A stretch of 50,105 bases of DNA from Pseudomonas lactucae (GCF_016937615.1 NZ_JAFHKI010000037.1:1-50105), one strand, 5' to 3'. Shown: positions 7,796 to 17,025, counted from the first letter of the stretch. Made by a program: numbers and translations. Notes: generated by a model from the letters alone, not told the origin.

Positions 7796-10117
7796 ATGGC
7801 AAACCAGAACGTACGCAGCGTGTGTCCTTATTGTGGGGTGGGCTGCGGCATCGTCATGCAGGTCGAACACAATAAAGTGGTCAAGGTGATCGGCGACAAG
7901 GCCCACCCCACCAACGCCGGTCGCCTGTGCACCAAGGGCACCACCTGCGGGCAGGCCATCGCCGATTCAGGGCGCATGGAAAATGCCTACCTGCGTGAGC
8001 AGCGTGACCACGACCCGGTACGCCTGGCCATGGACACGGCCATCAGCGAAACCGCCGGCCGCCTGCGCGGCATCCTCGACACCCATGGTCCCGATGCGCT
8101 GGCGTTCTACGTGTCCGGGCAGATGTCGCTGGAGGCGCAATACCTGATCAACAAGTTGGCCAAGGGCTTCGTGCGCACCCGCCATATCGAATCCAACTCG
8201 CGCCTATGCATGGCCAGCGCCGGCAGCGGCTACAAACTGTCGCTGGGCGCCGACGGGCCACCCGGCTCCTACGATGACTTTGAGCGCGCCGACCTGTTCT
8301 TTGTGATCGGCGCGAACATGGCCGACTGTCACCCGATCCTGTTCCTGCGCATGATGGACCGGGTCAAGGCCGGTGCGAAGCTGATCGTGGTCGACCCACG
8401 GCGCAGCGCCACCGCCGATAAGGCCGACCTGTATCTGCCGATCAAACCGGGCACCGACCTCGCCTTGCTCAACGGCCTGCTGCACCTGCTGGTGAAAAAT
8501 GGCCACACCGACCCGGCCTTCATTGCCGCGTTCACCGAGGGCTGGGAGGCTATGCCAGGTTTCCTTGACGACTACCCGCCGCACAGCGTCGCCCGGATTA
8601 CCGGTTTGGCCGAAGCGGATATTCGCCAAGCCGCCGACTGGATCGGCGCGGCCGCCGAGTGGATGAGTTGCTGGACCATGGGGCTGAACCAGAGCACCCA
8701 CGGCACCTGGAACACCAACGCCCTGTGCAACCTGCACCTGGCCACCGGCGCGATCTGCCGCCCCGGCAGCGGGCCGTTTTCCCTCACCGGCCAACCCAAC
8801 GCCATGGGCGGCCGCGAGATGGGCTATATGGGGCCTGGCCTGCCGGGGCAACGCTCGATGCTGGTGGAAGCCGATCGCGCCTTTATCGAGGACCTGTGGC
8901 AAATCCCCCCTGACAGCCTGCCGCGCGAGGCCGGCGGCGGCACCGTGGCGATGTTCGAAGAAATGGCTGCCGGGCAGATCAAGGCCTGCTGGATCATCTG
9001 CACCAACCCGGTGGCCAGCGTGCCGAACCGGCAGACCGTGATCGACGGCTTGCGTAGCGCCGAACTGGTGATCACCCAGGATGCGTTCCTCGACACCGAG
9101 ACCAACCGCTACGCCGACATCCTGCTGCCCGGCGCGCTGTGGGCCGAGGCCGAAGGGGTGATGATCAACTCCGAACGCAACCTGACCCTGATGCAAAAAG
9201 CCGTCGAGGCGCCCGGCGACACCTTGCCCGACTGGCAGATCATCGCCAGGGTCGCGTGTGCAATGGGCTTTGCCGACGCCTTCACCTACGCCTGCGCCAG
9301 CGAGGTGTTTGAAGAGATCAAACGCGCCTGGAACCCCAAGACCGGCTACGACATTCGCGGCGCCAGTTACTCGCGCCTGCGTGAACAACCGCTGCAATGG
9401 CCGCTCGCCGCGGCCGATGCACCGGCGCGCAACCCCATCCGCTACCTTGATCAGGGCACCCTCACCTTCGCCACCGACAGCGGCAAAGCTCAGTTCTTCG
9501 CGCGTCCGCACCTGCCGCCGGCGGAAATGCCCGACGACGCCTTCCCCTTCGTGCTTAACACCGGCCGCGTGCAGCACCAGTGGCACACCCTGACCAAGAC
9601 CGGCAAGGTCGCCACCTTGAACAAGCTCAACCCCGGCCCGTTCGTGGAAATTCACCCGGAGGATGCGGCACGCCTGGGCATCAAGGCCAAGGATTCGATA
9701 GAGGTGCGCTCCCTGCGTGGCCGCGCGGTGCTGCCCGCGGTGATCACCGACCGCGTACGCCCCGGCAGCTGTTTTGCGCCCTTTCACTGGAACGATGTGT
9801 TTGGCGAACACCTGGCGATCAACGCCGTGACCCACGACGCCGTCGACCCGATTTCGCTGCAGCCCGAGTTCAAGTGCTGCGCGGTTGCCCTGGCGCGGGT
9901 CGAGCTGATCGACCACCAGTTCCTCGACCAACCGGGCACCACCCATCCTGACCTTGCAGAGAACCTCGCCATGTCGCGCCTGGACGCCTTCGCCGAACTT
10001 GCCGGTATCCGCAACGTGCCGGCGCCGCTCCTGAGTGAGAGCGAGCGCACCTACCTCGCCGGGTTCCTCAGCGGCCTGCGGTCGGCGTCGGCCGCCAGGC
10101 CCAAGGGGTGCCGGTGA
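7796..10117 (+). CDS. nasA: Assimilatory nitrate reductase, N-terminal half of a fusion with a diflavin reductase (frameshifted at its end)
   Basis: Cytoplasmic molybdopterin (bis-MGD) nitrate reductase that reduces nitrate to nitrite for the NirBD enzyme encoded divergently. N-terminal 4Fe-4S ligands are Cys10, Cys13, Cys17 and Cys45. The likely Mo-ligand Cys138 lies in NSRLCMASA, and the C-terminal molydopterin dinucleotide-binding domain includes NTGRVQHQWHTLTKTGK. A GAGGG lies 6 bases before the ATG. The usual NasA C-terminal BFD-type [2Fe-2S] domain is absent. Instead the family sequence runs on into the flavoprotein at 10108, but the frame is lost at about 10078-10090 after FLSGLRS. Restoring one base joins both halves into 1328 residues, like annotated bifunctional nitrate reductase/sulfite reductase flavoprotein subunits in Pseudomonas. 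Confidence 0.88.
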   Translation: MANQNVRSVCPYCGVGCGIVMQVEHNKVVKVIGDKAHPTNAGRLCTKGTTCGQAIADSGRMENAYLREQRDHDPVRLAMDTAISETAGRLRGILDTHGPDALAFYVSGQMSLEAQYLINKLAKGFVRTRHIESNSRLCMASAGSGYKLSLGADGPPGSYDDFERADLFFVIGANMADCHPILFLRMMDRVKAGAKLIVVDPRRSATADKADLYLPIKPGTDLALLNGLLHLLVKNGHTDPAFIAAFTEGWEAMPGFLDDYPPHSVARITGLAEADIRQAADWIGAAAEWMSCWTMGLNQSTHGTWNTNALCNLHLATGAICRPGSGPFSLTGQPNAMGGREMGYMGPGLPGQRSMLVEADRAFIEDLWQIPPDSLPREAGGGTVAMFEEMAAGQIKACWIICTNPVASVPNRQTVIDGLRSAELVITQDAFLDTETNRYADILLPGALWAEAEGVMINSERNLTLMQKAVEAPGDTLPDWQIIARVACAMGFADAFTYACASEVFEEIKRAWNPKTGYDIRGASYSRLREQPLQWPLAAADAPARNPIRYLDQGTLTFATDSGKAQFFARPHLPPAEMPDDAFPFVLNTGRVQHQWHTLTKTGKVATLNKLNPGPFVEIHPEDAARLGIKAKDSIEVRSLRGRAVLPAVITDRVRPGSCFAPFHWNDVFGEHLAINAVTHDAVDPISLQPEFKCCAVALARVELIDHQFLDQPGTTHPDLAENLAMSRLDAFAELAGIRNVPAPLLSESERTYLAGFLSGLRSASAARPKGCR

Positions 10118-11781
10118 TGCCGGCGAGCGCACCGTTGGCCCAGGCGTCGCGCGTGTGGCTGGACGGCTTGCTCGGGGGGCTATTCAGTCGCACACAAACC
10201 ACCCCAGCGCCCTCCCCCGATGTCACCTTGTTGTGGGCCTCGCAAACCGGCAACGCCGAAGCGTTGGCCGAACGGTTTGCCAAACGCCTGCGGGAGGCCG
10301 GCATCAGCGTGGAGCTCAGCGCGATGGCGGACTTCCCGGCCAGCAAGTTGGCGAGCACGCAGAACCTGGCGCTGATCAGCAGCACCTTCGGCGACGGCGA
10401 CGCGCCGGACAATGGCGAAGCGTTCTGGCACAGCCTCAGCACCGTCGAGACACGCCTGGAGTCCCTGCGTTTTGCGGTGCTGGCCCTGGGCGATCCTAAT
10501 TACGAGCAGTTCTGCAAGCACGGCAAGCGCCTCGACCAGCGGCTGCTGGAATTGGGCGCCACGCGCCTGTTGGAGCGGGTGGACTGCGACACCGAATTCG
10601 AAGAGCGCGCCGATGCCTGGCTGATGCGCTTGCAGCAAACCCTGCACCCGACCAAGTCCATCATCCAAGCCACACCTGCCGGCAAAACCAAGCTGCATGG
10701 CTCACGGCTGCTGCTCAACCGGCACCTGAACCCCCACAGCCCACATAAGGAAACCCGCCAGTTCGCCCTCGACCTCGCGGACTCCGGGCTGACCTACGAA
10801 GCCGGTGATGCTCTGGGGGTGCGGCCGCGCAACTGCCCGGAATTAGTCAGCGAATTGCTTGACCTGACGCGCCTTGACGCCAACACCACGGTGAACATCG
10901 ACACCTTCGGCGACGTGCCGCTGCAACAGGCCCTGACCCAGCATTTCGAAATCGCCCGGCCCAGCAGCGAAACCCTTGCCTTTATCGCCGAGCGCAGCGC
11001 CAACCCAGGTCTTGAGCAGTTACTGCGGCCCGAGCACAAGAGCGAACTGAACGACTGGCTGTGGGGCCGGCAACTGGTGGATGTGCTGCAGCACTACCCC
11101 ATCGACTGTTCGGCGGACGAGTTGCTCGGCACCCTCAGGCGCCTGCAACCGCGCCTGTATTCAATCGCCTCCAGTGCCAAGGCGCACCCGCGGGAAGTCC
11201 ACCTCACCGTGGCGGCGGTGCGTTATGGCAAGCGCAAGGGCGTGTCCTCGACCTTCCTCGCCGACCGTGTCGGTGACGGCGAGGTGCCGGTGTTCGTGCA
11301 GCCGTCCAAACACTTCCGCGCACCCCGCGACGGCGATATGCCGATGATCATGATCGGCCCCGGGACCGGCGTAGCGCCGTTCCGCGCGTTTTTGCAGGAG
11401 CGCCGCGCCCTGGGGCATCAGGGGCGCAACTGGTTGTTCTTTGGCGAACAGCACGCCGCCAGCGACTTCTACTATCAGGACGAACTGCAAGGCATGCAGC
11501 GCGACGGTTTGCTCACCCATCTGAGCCTGGCGTTTTCCCGTGACCAGGCGCAAAAAATCTACGTGCAGGACCGCATCCGCGAACAGGGCGCCGAGCTGTG
11601 GCGCTGGTTGCAGGACGGCGCCAGGCTTTACATCTGCGGCGATGCCAGTCACATGGCCAAGGATGTCGACCAGGCATTGCGCCAGGTGGCGCAAACCCAC
11701 GGCGGGCTTGGCGCCGAGAGTGCCATCGAGTACTGGCGTCAGTTGAGCGAGCAGAAACGTTATCTGCGTGATGTGTATTGA
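10108..11781 (+). CDS. CysJ-type diflavin (FMN/FAD) reductase half of the nitrate reductase fusion
   Basis: NADPH-cytochrome P450/sulfite reductase-type electron-transfer unit. A flavodoxin domain (SQTGNAEALAE, STFGDGDAPDNGEAFW) is followed by the FAD-binding domain (RLYSIASS) and the NADPH-binding domain (GPGTGVAPFRAFLQER). The C-terminus ends in the typical aromatic YLRDVY. The open frame upstream of the nominal GTG at 10108 continues back through VGRQAQGVP, matching the linker of the fused enzyme, so this is probably not an independent gene. Inferred job: pass electrons from NADPH through FAD and FMN to the nitrate reductase iron-sulfur cluster. No sulfite reductase hemoprotein gene is nearby, which argues against a role in sulfite reduction. 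Confidence 0.85.
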   Translation: MPVMPASAPLAQASRVWLDGLLGGLFSRTQTTPAPSPDVTLLWASQTGNAEALAERFAKRLREAGISVELSAMADFPASKLASTQNLALISSTFGDGDAPDNGEAFWHSLSTVETRLESLRFAVLALGDPNYEQFCKHGKRLDQRLLELGATRLLERVDCDTEFEERADAWLMRLQQTLHPTKSIIQATPAGKTKLHGSRLLLNRHLNPHSPHKETRQFALDLADSGLTYEAGDALGVRPRNCPELVSELLDLTRLDANTTVNIDTFGDVPLQQALTQHFEIARPSSETLAFIAERSANPGLEQLLRPEHKSELNDWLWGRQLVDVLQHYPIDCSADELLGTLRRLQPRLYSIASSAKAHPREVHLTVAAVRYGKRKGVSSTFLADRVGDGEVPVFVQPSKHFRAPRDGDMPMIMIGPGTGVAPFRAFLQERRALGHQGRNWLFFGEQHAASDFYYQDELQGMQRDGLLTHLSLAFSRDQAQKIYVQDRIREQGAELWRWLQDGARLYICGDASHMAKDVDQALRQVAQTHGGLGAESAIEYWRQLSEQKRYLRDVY

Positions 11782-11801
11782 TTGGATACAGAACAATCGG
11801 G

Positions 11802-11820
11802 TTTTGTATTGTGTACAAAA
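11802..11820. promoter_or_regulatory. Perfect 7-base inverted repeat upstream of the chemoreceptor gene
   Basis: TTTTGTA (11802-11808) and TACAAAA (11814-11820) flank a 5-base spacer. It lies 20 bases after the reductase stop and 111 bases before the chemoreceptor start. It could be an operator of a GntR- or LysR-like regulator; no U run follows, so it does not look like an intrinsic terminator. Confidence 0.35.
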
Positions 11821-11931
11821 AACCCTAAAGTTTTATCCAGTCAGGGCCGAGACATCATTGATAGCAAATCGCCGGTGTTCTTTTTATAGAACGTGACGAT
11901 TTAACCGCCCTCTACGCCGATGGTCGTCTCG

Positions 11932-13872
11932 ATGAAAATAAAGAATAAGCTGGTGCTGGCTTTTGTCTCGGTTGCGTTTATCCCGGTAAGCCTGGTGGCC
12001 GTGATCTCTGTGATGAACACACGGACCCAGGCGGTCGATCAGTTCATCGACGGCAGTACCCGGGAAATCCGCCAGATCGATGGCAACATCCGCCAGTTCT
12101 TCGACGGCACGCAGCAAAACGTCGATCAGATGGCCACCGATCCTGTGTACACATCTATCGATACGCTGAAGAACTACCAGCCCGCCGACGCGGCGAGCCA
12201 GCCGATGCCCGCGCCGGCGCAAACGGTGATCGACCGCTTCGCGCGCTTTGGCGCCACCCACCCGGCGGCGGCGATCCTGTCCATCGGCCTGGAAGACGGC
12301 ACCTACGTCAAATGGCCGGATGACCCGCAACTGGCCAAATACGATCCGCGCGCGCGCCCCTGGTACAAGGCGGCGATGGCCAGCCCCGGCAAAACCGTGC
12401 GCACCCCGGCGTATTACTACGACAAAGACGACGTGGCCCTGGTGGGCACCGCGCGGGCGTTGCTGGACAACGCCGGCAAAGCCAAGGGCGTGTTCGTGGT
12501 CAGCGTGTCGCTGAAAAACCTCACAGAGCTGGTCAAGAGCATCAAGCTTGGCGAAAGCGGCTACGTGATGCTGATCGAAGACGGCGTGGTGCTGGTCGAC
12601 CCGCGCGACGCGGCCCATAGCTTCAAACCGCTCAAGGACCTCGGCGCGGCCTATGCGCACCTGGCGGATACAGCGCAGGGCTCTACCGAAGTCGAGATCA
12701 ATGGCGTGCGCTATATGGCCAACGTGTGGACCTCCCCTGGCCTGGGCTGGCGTTATATCGGCCTGATCGAACACAACGAAGTCATGGCCGAAGCCACGCG
12801 CATGACCTACATCACCGCGATCATCGTCGGCGTGCTGGTGCTGGTCTTCGGGTTGCTCGCGGCGGCGTTTTCCAAGGTTATCGTCAAACCCATCGGCCAG
12901 GTCAGCACCGGCTTGCAGTCCATCGCCGAGGGTGAGGGCGACCTGCGCCACTCGCTGCAGGTGCAAGGCAAGGACGAAACCGCCGAACTGGCGGGCTGGT
13001 TCAACAAGTTTCTCGCGGCCATTCGCCAACTGATCCAGCACATCGGCGCCGCCTCGACCAACTTGCAGAACGCCTCCAAGGTCAACAGTGAGGTGGCGCA
13101 TAACATGAACGAGGCCGCCGGACGCCAGCGCGAAGCGGTGGAACTGGTGTCGACCGCGTTCAACGAAATGGTCGCCACGGCCAACGAAGTGGCCCGCTCT
13201 TGCAGCAGCGCCGCCGAGTCGGCCGAGAACGGCCACCGCCGCGTGGCCGAGGGCAAGCAGCAGATCGAGGTCACCACCGACAACGTCAACCGCCTGGGCC
13301 GGCGCCTGAGCGAATCGTCCCAGGCCATGGTCGAGTTGGAAGCCGGTAGCCGCAGCATCAACCAGATCCTCGGCACCATCCGTGCGATTGCCGAACAGAC
13401 CAACCTGCTGGCACTCAATGCCGCCATCGAAGCCGCCCGCGCCGGTGATCAGGGCCGTGGCTTTGCCGTGGTGGCCGACGAAGTGCGCGCACTGGCCAAG
13501 CGCACCTCGGACTCCACCGGCGAGATCGAACACCTGCTCGGCACCCTCGGCAGCAAGACCGAAGAAGTCACGCAAAAAATGAGCAGTTGCCTGGACCTGT
13601 CAAAGGCCAGCGTGTCGTCCATCGAAAGCGCACGGGGCAGCTTTGAGGGGATCGAACTGTCGGTCAACGAAATCCGCGACCAGAACCTGCAGATCTCCGC
13701 CGCCGCCGAGGAACAACACAGCGTGGCCGAGGAGATCAACCGGCATATCCAGCAGATCTACGACGAAGCACGGCTGGTGGAAAGCCTGGCCAACTCGGCG
13801 CAGGACGACTCGGGGCGGTTGTCGGACCTGTCGGATGAGCTGAATGGGCTAGTGGGGCGTTTCAAGTCGTAG
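11932..13872 (+). CDS. Methyl-accepting chemotaxis protein with dCache_1 sensor domain
   Basis: Inner-membrane chemoreceptor of 646 residues. TM1 is at about residues 7-28, followed by a periplasmic dCache_1 domain (about 30-285), TM2 (about 291-312), HAMP, and a cytoplasmic signalling domain with the hairpin tip around [20 protein letters not shown]. The ligand domain has the aromatic/Arg part of the amino-acid-binding motif (Tyr137, Arg142, Trp144, Tyr145), but the position expected for the conserved Asp, in the GVFVVSVSL strand, is Ser191. The ligand may therefore not be a standard amino acid. There is no C-terminal CheR-tethering pentapeptide. The start at 11932 gives the common MKIKNKL N-terminus; an in-frame ATG at 11920 is possible, and neither has a good ribosome site. 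Confidence 0.9.
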   Translation: MKIKNKLVLAFVSVAFIPVSLVAVISVMNTRTQAVDQFIDGSTREIRQIDGNIRQFFDGTQQNVDQMATDPVYTSIDTLKNYQPADAASQPMPAPAQTVIDRFARFGATHPAAAILSIGLEDGTYVKWPDDPQLAKYDPRARPWYKAAMASPGKTVRTPAYYYDKDDVALVGTARALLDNAGKAKGVFVVSVSLKNLTELVKSIKLGESGYVMLIEDGVVLVDPRDAAHSFKPLKDLGAAYAHLADTAQGSTEVEINGVRYMANVWTSPGLGWRYIGLIEHNEVMAEATRMTYITAIIVGVLVLVFGLLAAAFSKVIVKPIGQVSTGLQSIAEGEGDLRHSLQVQGKDETAELAGWFNKFLAAIRQLIQHIGAASTNLQNASKVNSEVAHNMNEAAGRQREAVELVSTAFNEMVATANEVARSCSSAAESAENGHRRVAEGKQQIEVTTDNVNRLGRRLSESSQAMVELEAGSRSINQILGTIRAIAEQTNLLALNAAIEAARAGDQGRGFAVVADEVRALAKRTSDSTGEIEHLLGTLGSKTEEVTQKMSSCLDLSKASVSSIESARGSFEGIELSVNEIRDQNLQISAAAEEQHSVAEEINRHIQQIYDEARLVESLANSAQDDSGRLSDLSDELNGLVGRFKS

Positions 13873-13902
13873 AACGTTGGCAACAACCCAGGCCGGCGGT
13901 GG

Positions 13903-14676
13903 CTATTTTTGAAGTGAAACCATCCAGCTCAGAAAAGCTTGAAGCCGGCTAGAAAAGTGACCGGCCTCAGCCTCAGGGTTTCTGGCTTCGAACAAAAAGA
14001 ACGCTATCTGGGTCACTTTGGCCGGATAACATCGGACGAACATCGCTGCATGCTCTTCAAGTGTTTGCGGCCATGACGATGCATCATCCAGGCACACGGC
14101 ATGCGTGGCCCTGATCAGTTTTCGCGAGGCTTCACGCTGCAGGCGAAGGCGCACCTGCTCGGTATCGACGCGTGCGATGCGGGCAAGGTACCCGGCCAGC
14201 ACCTGTTCAACGTCACCGTTCACCGCCAGGGCGATTTCACGGGACGGCCGAAACCGCTCGAAGTGCTGCGACAGGTCGTTGCCCCAGATGCAACGGCAAT
14301 GGTGCTTGAGCCAGTAGCCCCAGCTATGTCTGTTTTCGGCCGCCAGTACCTGCGAGCGGCTGCCGATATCGAAATCGATCTTGGTGACCTGGGGATGTCG
14401 CTGCTCCAGTTCGTGGCGGATCGCCTCCAATTGTTCCAACACCTGCGCAGTTGCCGGTTCGTGCAGCACCAACGTGAGGTCCAGGTCGGAAACACCGGGT
14501 ACGGCATCCCCTCTCGCGACGCTGCCGTAAAGATAAATCCCGTCCAACCCGATGCCCGCCTGCGGGAGCGAAGCGCAAACATCGGCAAGCAGTGGCTGGT
14601 ATTGACGCTGCACCGGTCGATCCGAGACAGTGAGGATAAAGCCGTCCGCATCCAGGCCCGTAGCCGCAGTTCTCAT
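13903..14676 (-). CDS. Nucleotidyltransferase domain protein (AadA-like)
   Basis: Polymerase-beta-fold nucleotidyltransferase of 257 residues. The catalytic signature is complete: GSVARGD at 51-57, SDLDL at 63-67 with the two metal-binding Asp residues, and a third acidic position in IDFDI (100-104). The helical C-terminal half is reminiscent of aminoglycoside adenylyltransferases (ANT(3'')/ANT(9)), but the substrate cannot be assigned and it should not be read as a proven resistance gene. Its ATG overlaps the stop of the upstream kinase-like gene (ATGA at 14673-14676), so the two are co-translated and may act on related substrates. Confidence 0.75.
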   Translation of the reverse strand: MRTAATGLDADGFILTVSDRPVQRQYQPLLADVCASLPQAGIGLDGIYLYGSVARGDAVPGVSDLDLTLVLHEPATAQVLEQLEAIRHELEQRHPQVTKIDFDIGSRSQVLAAENRHSWGYWLKHHCRCIWGNDLSQHFERFRPSREIALAVNGDVEQVLAGYLARIARVDTEQVRLRLQREASRKLIRATHAVCLDDASSWPQTLEEHAAMFVRCYPAKVTQIAFFLFEARNPEAEAGHFSSRLQAFLSWMVSLQK

Positions 14677-15152
14677 GCGCGATGCACCTCAATCACCACC
14701 CCCTCCTCTTCACTCGGCACACAAAAATGGCGCGTGATCAGATCAAACTCGGCATCCGTCGCGGCGAAATCGTGCTCACCGCGCGCATTGCGCGCATGCA
14801 GCCGTGCGCGGCACGTGTCGTCGTCAAGTTCGAGGTAGTGCAGGCGGTGCGGCACCTGGGCCGCCTGGGCCAGGCCAAACAGCCATTCGCGCTGGCTCAG
14901 GGTATTGGCCGGAAAATCCAGCACCACGTTATTGCCTGACGCCAGCAGATTGATGACCAGCGGCCCCATGACGCCACGAATGCGCTGGGCGCAGCGCAGG
15001 TAATCGGCCAGTGACAGAATTTCACCGGGGTACAACTGCGCAAGCCAATGGTCTTCGCCGAGCAGTATCGCGCCGTGTTCAGCGGTGAGGGTGTTGGCAA
15101 GCGTTGACTTGCCCGAGGCGATCTTGCCGCACAGCAGGTGCAGGGTCGGCAT
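14673..15152 (-). CDS. Small P-loop ATPase/kinase (AAA family)
   Basis: P-loop protein of 159 residues resembling small-molecule kinases of the zeta-toxin/chloramphenicol-phosphotransferase-like group. Walker A GKIASGKST is at residues 9-17, and VVLDFPAN supplies the Walker B-like acidic strand. An Arg-rich lid region follows (RARLHARNARGE). The start at 15152 is chosen because an AAGGAA lies about 9 bases upstream; the frame is open further 5' without such a site. It overlaps the nucleotidyltransferase gene by 4 bases. The substrate is unknown. Confidence 0.75.
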   Translation of the reverse strand: MPTLHLLCGKIASGKSTLANTLTAEHGAILLGEDHWLAQLYPGEILSLADYLRCAQRIRGVMGPLVINLLASGNNVVLDFPANTLSQREWLFGLAQAAQVPHRLHYLELDDDTCRARLHARNARGEHDFAATDAEFDLITRHFCVPSEEEGVVIEVHRA

Positions 15153-15192
15153 GGGGTGCTTTCCTTTGTGTGGCCTTGAAGCATGCCATCTT

Positions 15193-15221
15193 TGACGCTG
15201 TTTCATAACATTTCAGCGTCA
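15193..15221. promoter_or_regulatory. Perfect 8-base inverted repeat in a divergent intergenic region
   Basis: TGACGCTG (15193-15200) and CAGCGTCA (15214-15221) flank 13 bases. It lies 41 bases upstream of the kinase-like gene (minus) and about 100 bases upstream of the DUF2231 gene (plus), so it may be an operator for either. The regulator is unknown. Confidence 0.4.
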
Positions 15222-15322
15222 ATTGCCCTGAACTTTCCTACTGGCGCTGCGTTCACTTCCTATGTGCTGCCCCGACCTGGGGCGTTGATAACGTTGGAAA
15301 ACAACAAGGAGCCGCCGCCACC

Positions 15323-15736
15323 ATGACTACCCTCGCAACTTATCGACCCACGCCAGGCCCGCTGCACGCGACGTTGCTCGCGGGCACCGTGCCGTTGTTC
15401 CTTGGCGCCCTGCTCAGTGACATTGCCTACGGCCAGACCTACCAGATTCAATGGGCCAACTTCGCCTCGTGGCTGATCGCCGGCGCGCTGGTGTTTGCCG
15501 GGCTCGCGCTGTTGTTTGCGCTGGTCAATCTGGTGCGCGCCGAACACAAGGCAGGGCAACCGCTCGTGTACTTTCTACTGGTATTGGCAACCTGGGTGCT
15601 CGGGCTGATCAACGCCTTCCAGCATGCCAAGGACGCCTACGCGATGATGCCCGCCGGCCTGGTGCTGTCGGCGATCGTGAGCGTACTGACGCTTGCGGCG
15701 ACCTGGACCGGCCTGCGTTCGGGAGGTGCCCGATGA
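15323..15736 (+). CDS. DUF2231 family membrane protein
   Basis: Inner-membrane protein of 137 residues with four predicted helices (about 16-35, 48-70, 82-100 and 108-130) and the DUF2231 pattern of a short polar N-terminus followed by HATLLAGTVPLFLGALLSD. An AGGAG lies 8 bases before the ATG. The stop overlaps the start of the sugar dehydrogenase lipoprotein (ATGA), indicating a coupled pair. DUF2231 proteins frequently neighbour PQQ-type dehydrogenases and may take electrons into the membrane; that role is inference. Confidence 0.8.
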   Translation: MTTLATYRPTPGPLHATLLAGTVPLFLGALLSDIAYGQTYQIQWANFASWLIAGALVFAGLALLFALVNLVRAEHKAGQPLVYFLLVLATWVLGLINAFQHAKDAYAMMPAGLVLSAIVSVLTLAATWTGLRSGGAR

Positions 15737-17025
15737 AAACGTCGCACACGTTGACGTTGCTGACTGCGGCCCTGCTGTTGAGCGCTTGCGGTGGCGAAGG
15801 TGACAAGACCCAGGCCCGCGGACCCGATCCCAAGCTGCCGGAGCAACAGAGCAGCCTGGTACCGAGCATGAAAATCGCCGAGCCAACCCCCTGGGGCGAG
15901 CAGAAACCCAAGGTGCCGGAGGGCTACAGCATCACCGCCATCGCCACCGACCTGGCCATCCCGCGCCAGACCCTGGTACTGCCCAACGGTGACATCCTCA
16001 TCGCCGAGGGCCGTGGCGGCAGTGCGGCCAAGCTCAAGCCCAAGGATGTGATCGCCAGCGTGATCAAGGCCCAGGGCAACACCCAGGTCAAGGGCGGCAA
16101 CCGCCTGACCCTGCTGCGCGATGCCGACGGTGACGGCACCTACGAACTGAAAACAGTCTTCGCCGACAACCTCAACGCGCCCTACGGCCTGGCGTATGCC
16201 GATGGCAAGCTGTATGTGGCCAACCAGGATGCACTGCTGCGTTTCAATTACACCGATGGCCAGACCAAAGCCGACGGCGTACCGACCAAGGTCACCGACT
16301 TGCCGGCGCAGATCAACCATCACTGGACCAAATCCCTGGCCATCAGCGCCGACGGGCGTCAGCTGTATGTGGGCATCGGCTCCAACAGCAACATCACTGA
16401 GCGTGGCATGGAAGTGGAGATCGACCGTGCCATGGTCTGGCAGATCGACGCTGCCACCGGCGCGCATAAACCCTACGCCACCGGCCTGCGCAACCCCACG
16501 GCACTGACCCTTCAACCCGGCACCGGGCAACTGTGGACAGTGGTTAATGAACGTGACGAACTCGGCCCCGACCTGGTGCCCGATTACCTGACGTCGGTGC
16601 GTGAAGGCGCCTTCTACGGCTGGCCCTACAGCTACTGGGGCCAGAACGTCGACCCGCGCGCGCAACCGCAGAACCCGGCCAAAGTCGCCGCCGCGATCAA
16701 GCCGGATTACAGCCTGGGCTCCCACGTGGCCGCACTGGGCGTGGACTTTTCCATCCCGGCCATGGGCGAGAAGTTTGCCGATGGGGTGTTTGTGGGCGAG
16801 CACGGCAGCTGGAACCGCCCGAACCCGGTGGGCTACAAGGTGATCTTCGTGCCTTTCCGTGATGGCAAGCCTTCGGGCGAACCGATTGATTTTGCGACCG
16901 GCTTTCGCGGAGACGACGGCAAGACCCGCGGGCGTCCGGTGGGGGTGACGGTGGACCCCAAAGGCGCGCTGATCATCGCCGATGACCTGGCCAACACCGT
17001 GTGGCGGGTGACGCGGACTCAGTAA
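15733..17025 (+). CDS. PQQ-dependent sugar (L-sorbosone-type) dehydrogenase lipoprotein
   Basis: Six-bladed beta-propeller quinoprotein of the GSDH/L-sorbosone dehydrogenase family, 430 residues. A lipoprotein signal peptide with lipobox LLSAC (Cys about residue 19) places it in the periplasm, anchored to a membrane. Propeller features include LVLPNGDILIAEGRGG, YGLAYADGKLYVANQD and FVGEHGSWNRPNPVGYK. Expected role: PQQ-dependent oxidation of an aldose or sugar aldehyde, with electrons passed to the respiratory chain. It is translated with the DUF2231 protein. The true substrate is uncertain, since 'sorbosone dehydrogenase' is a family label. Confidence 0.8.
   Translation: MKTSHTLTLLTAALLLSACGGEGDKTQARGPDPKLPEQQSSLVPSMKIAEPTPWGEQKPKVPEGYSITAIATDLAIPRQTLVLPNGDILIAEGRGGSAAKLKPKDVIASVIKAQGNTQVKGGNRLTLLRDADGDGTYELKTVFADNLNAPYGLAYADGKLYVANQDALLRFNYTDGQTKADGVPTKVTDLPAQINHHWTKSLAISADGRQLYVGIGSNSNITERGMEVEIDRAMVWQIDAATGAHKPYATGLRNPTALTLQPGTGQLWTVVNERDELGPDLVPDYLTSVREGAFYGWPYSYWGQNVDPRAQPQNPAKVAAAIKPDYSLGSHVAALGVDFSIPAMGEKFADGVFVGEHGSWNRPNPVGYKVIFVPFRDGKPSGEPIDFATGFRGDDGKTRGRPVGVTVDPKGALIIADDLANTVWRVTRTQ

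Noticed and set aside
8204..10132. 642-codon open frame on the minus strand
   Set aside because: It is the shadow of the nitrate reductase gene caused by GC-biased third positions; its translation has low-complexity His/Gly/Arg/Gln composition and no ribosome site.
11884..13575. 563-codon open frame on the minus strand
   Set aside because: Antisense to the chemoreceptor gene, with composition typical of shadow frames.
13903..14676. Proven aminoglycoside resistance gene
   Set aside because: The catalytic motif is present, but substrate-binding residues cannot be judged by eye; only the family call is supported.
13903..15152. Toxin-antitoxin module
   Set aside because: Both proteins look like enzymes and are larger than usual antitoxins; no toxin or antitoxin signature was found.
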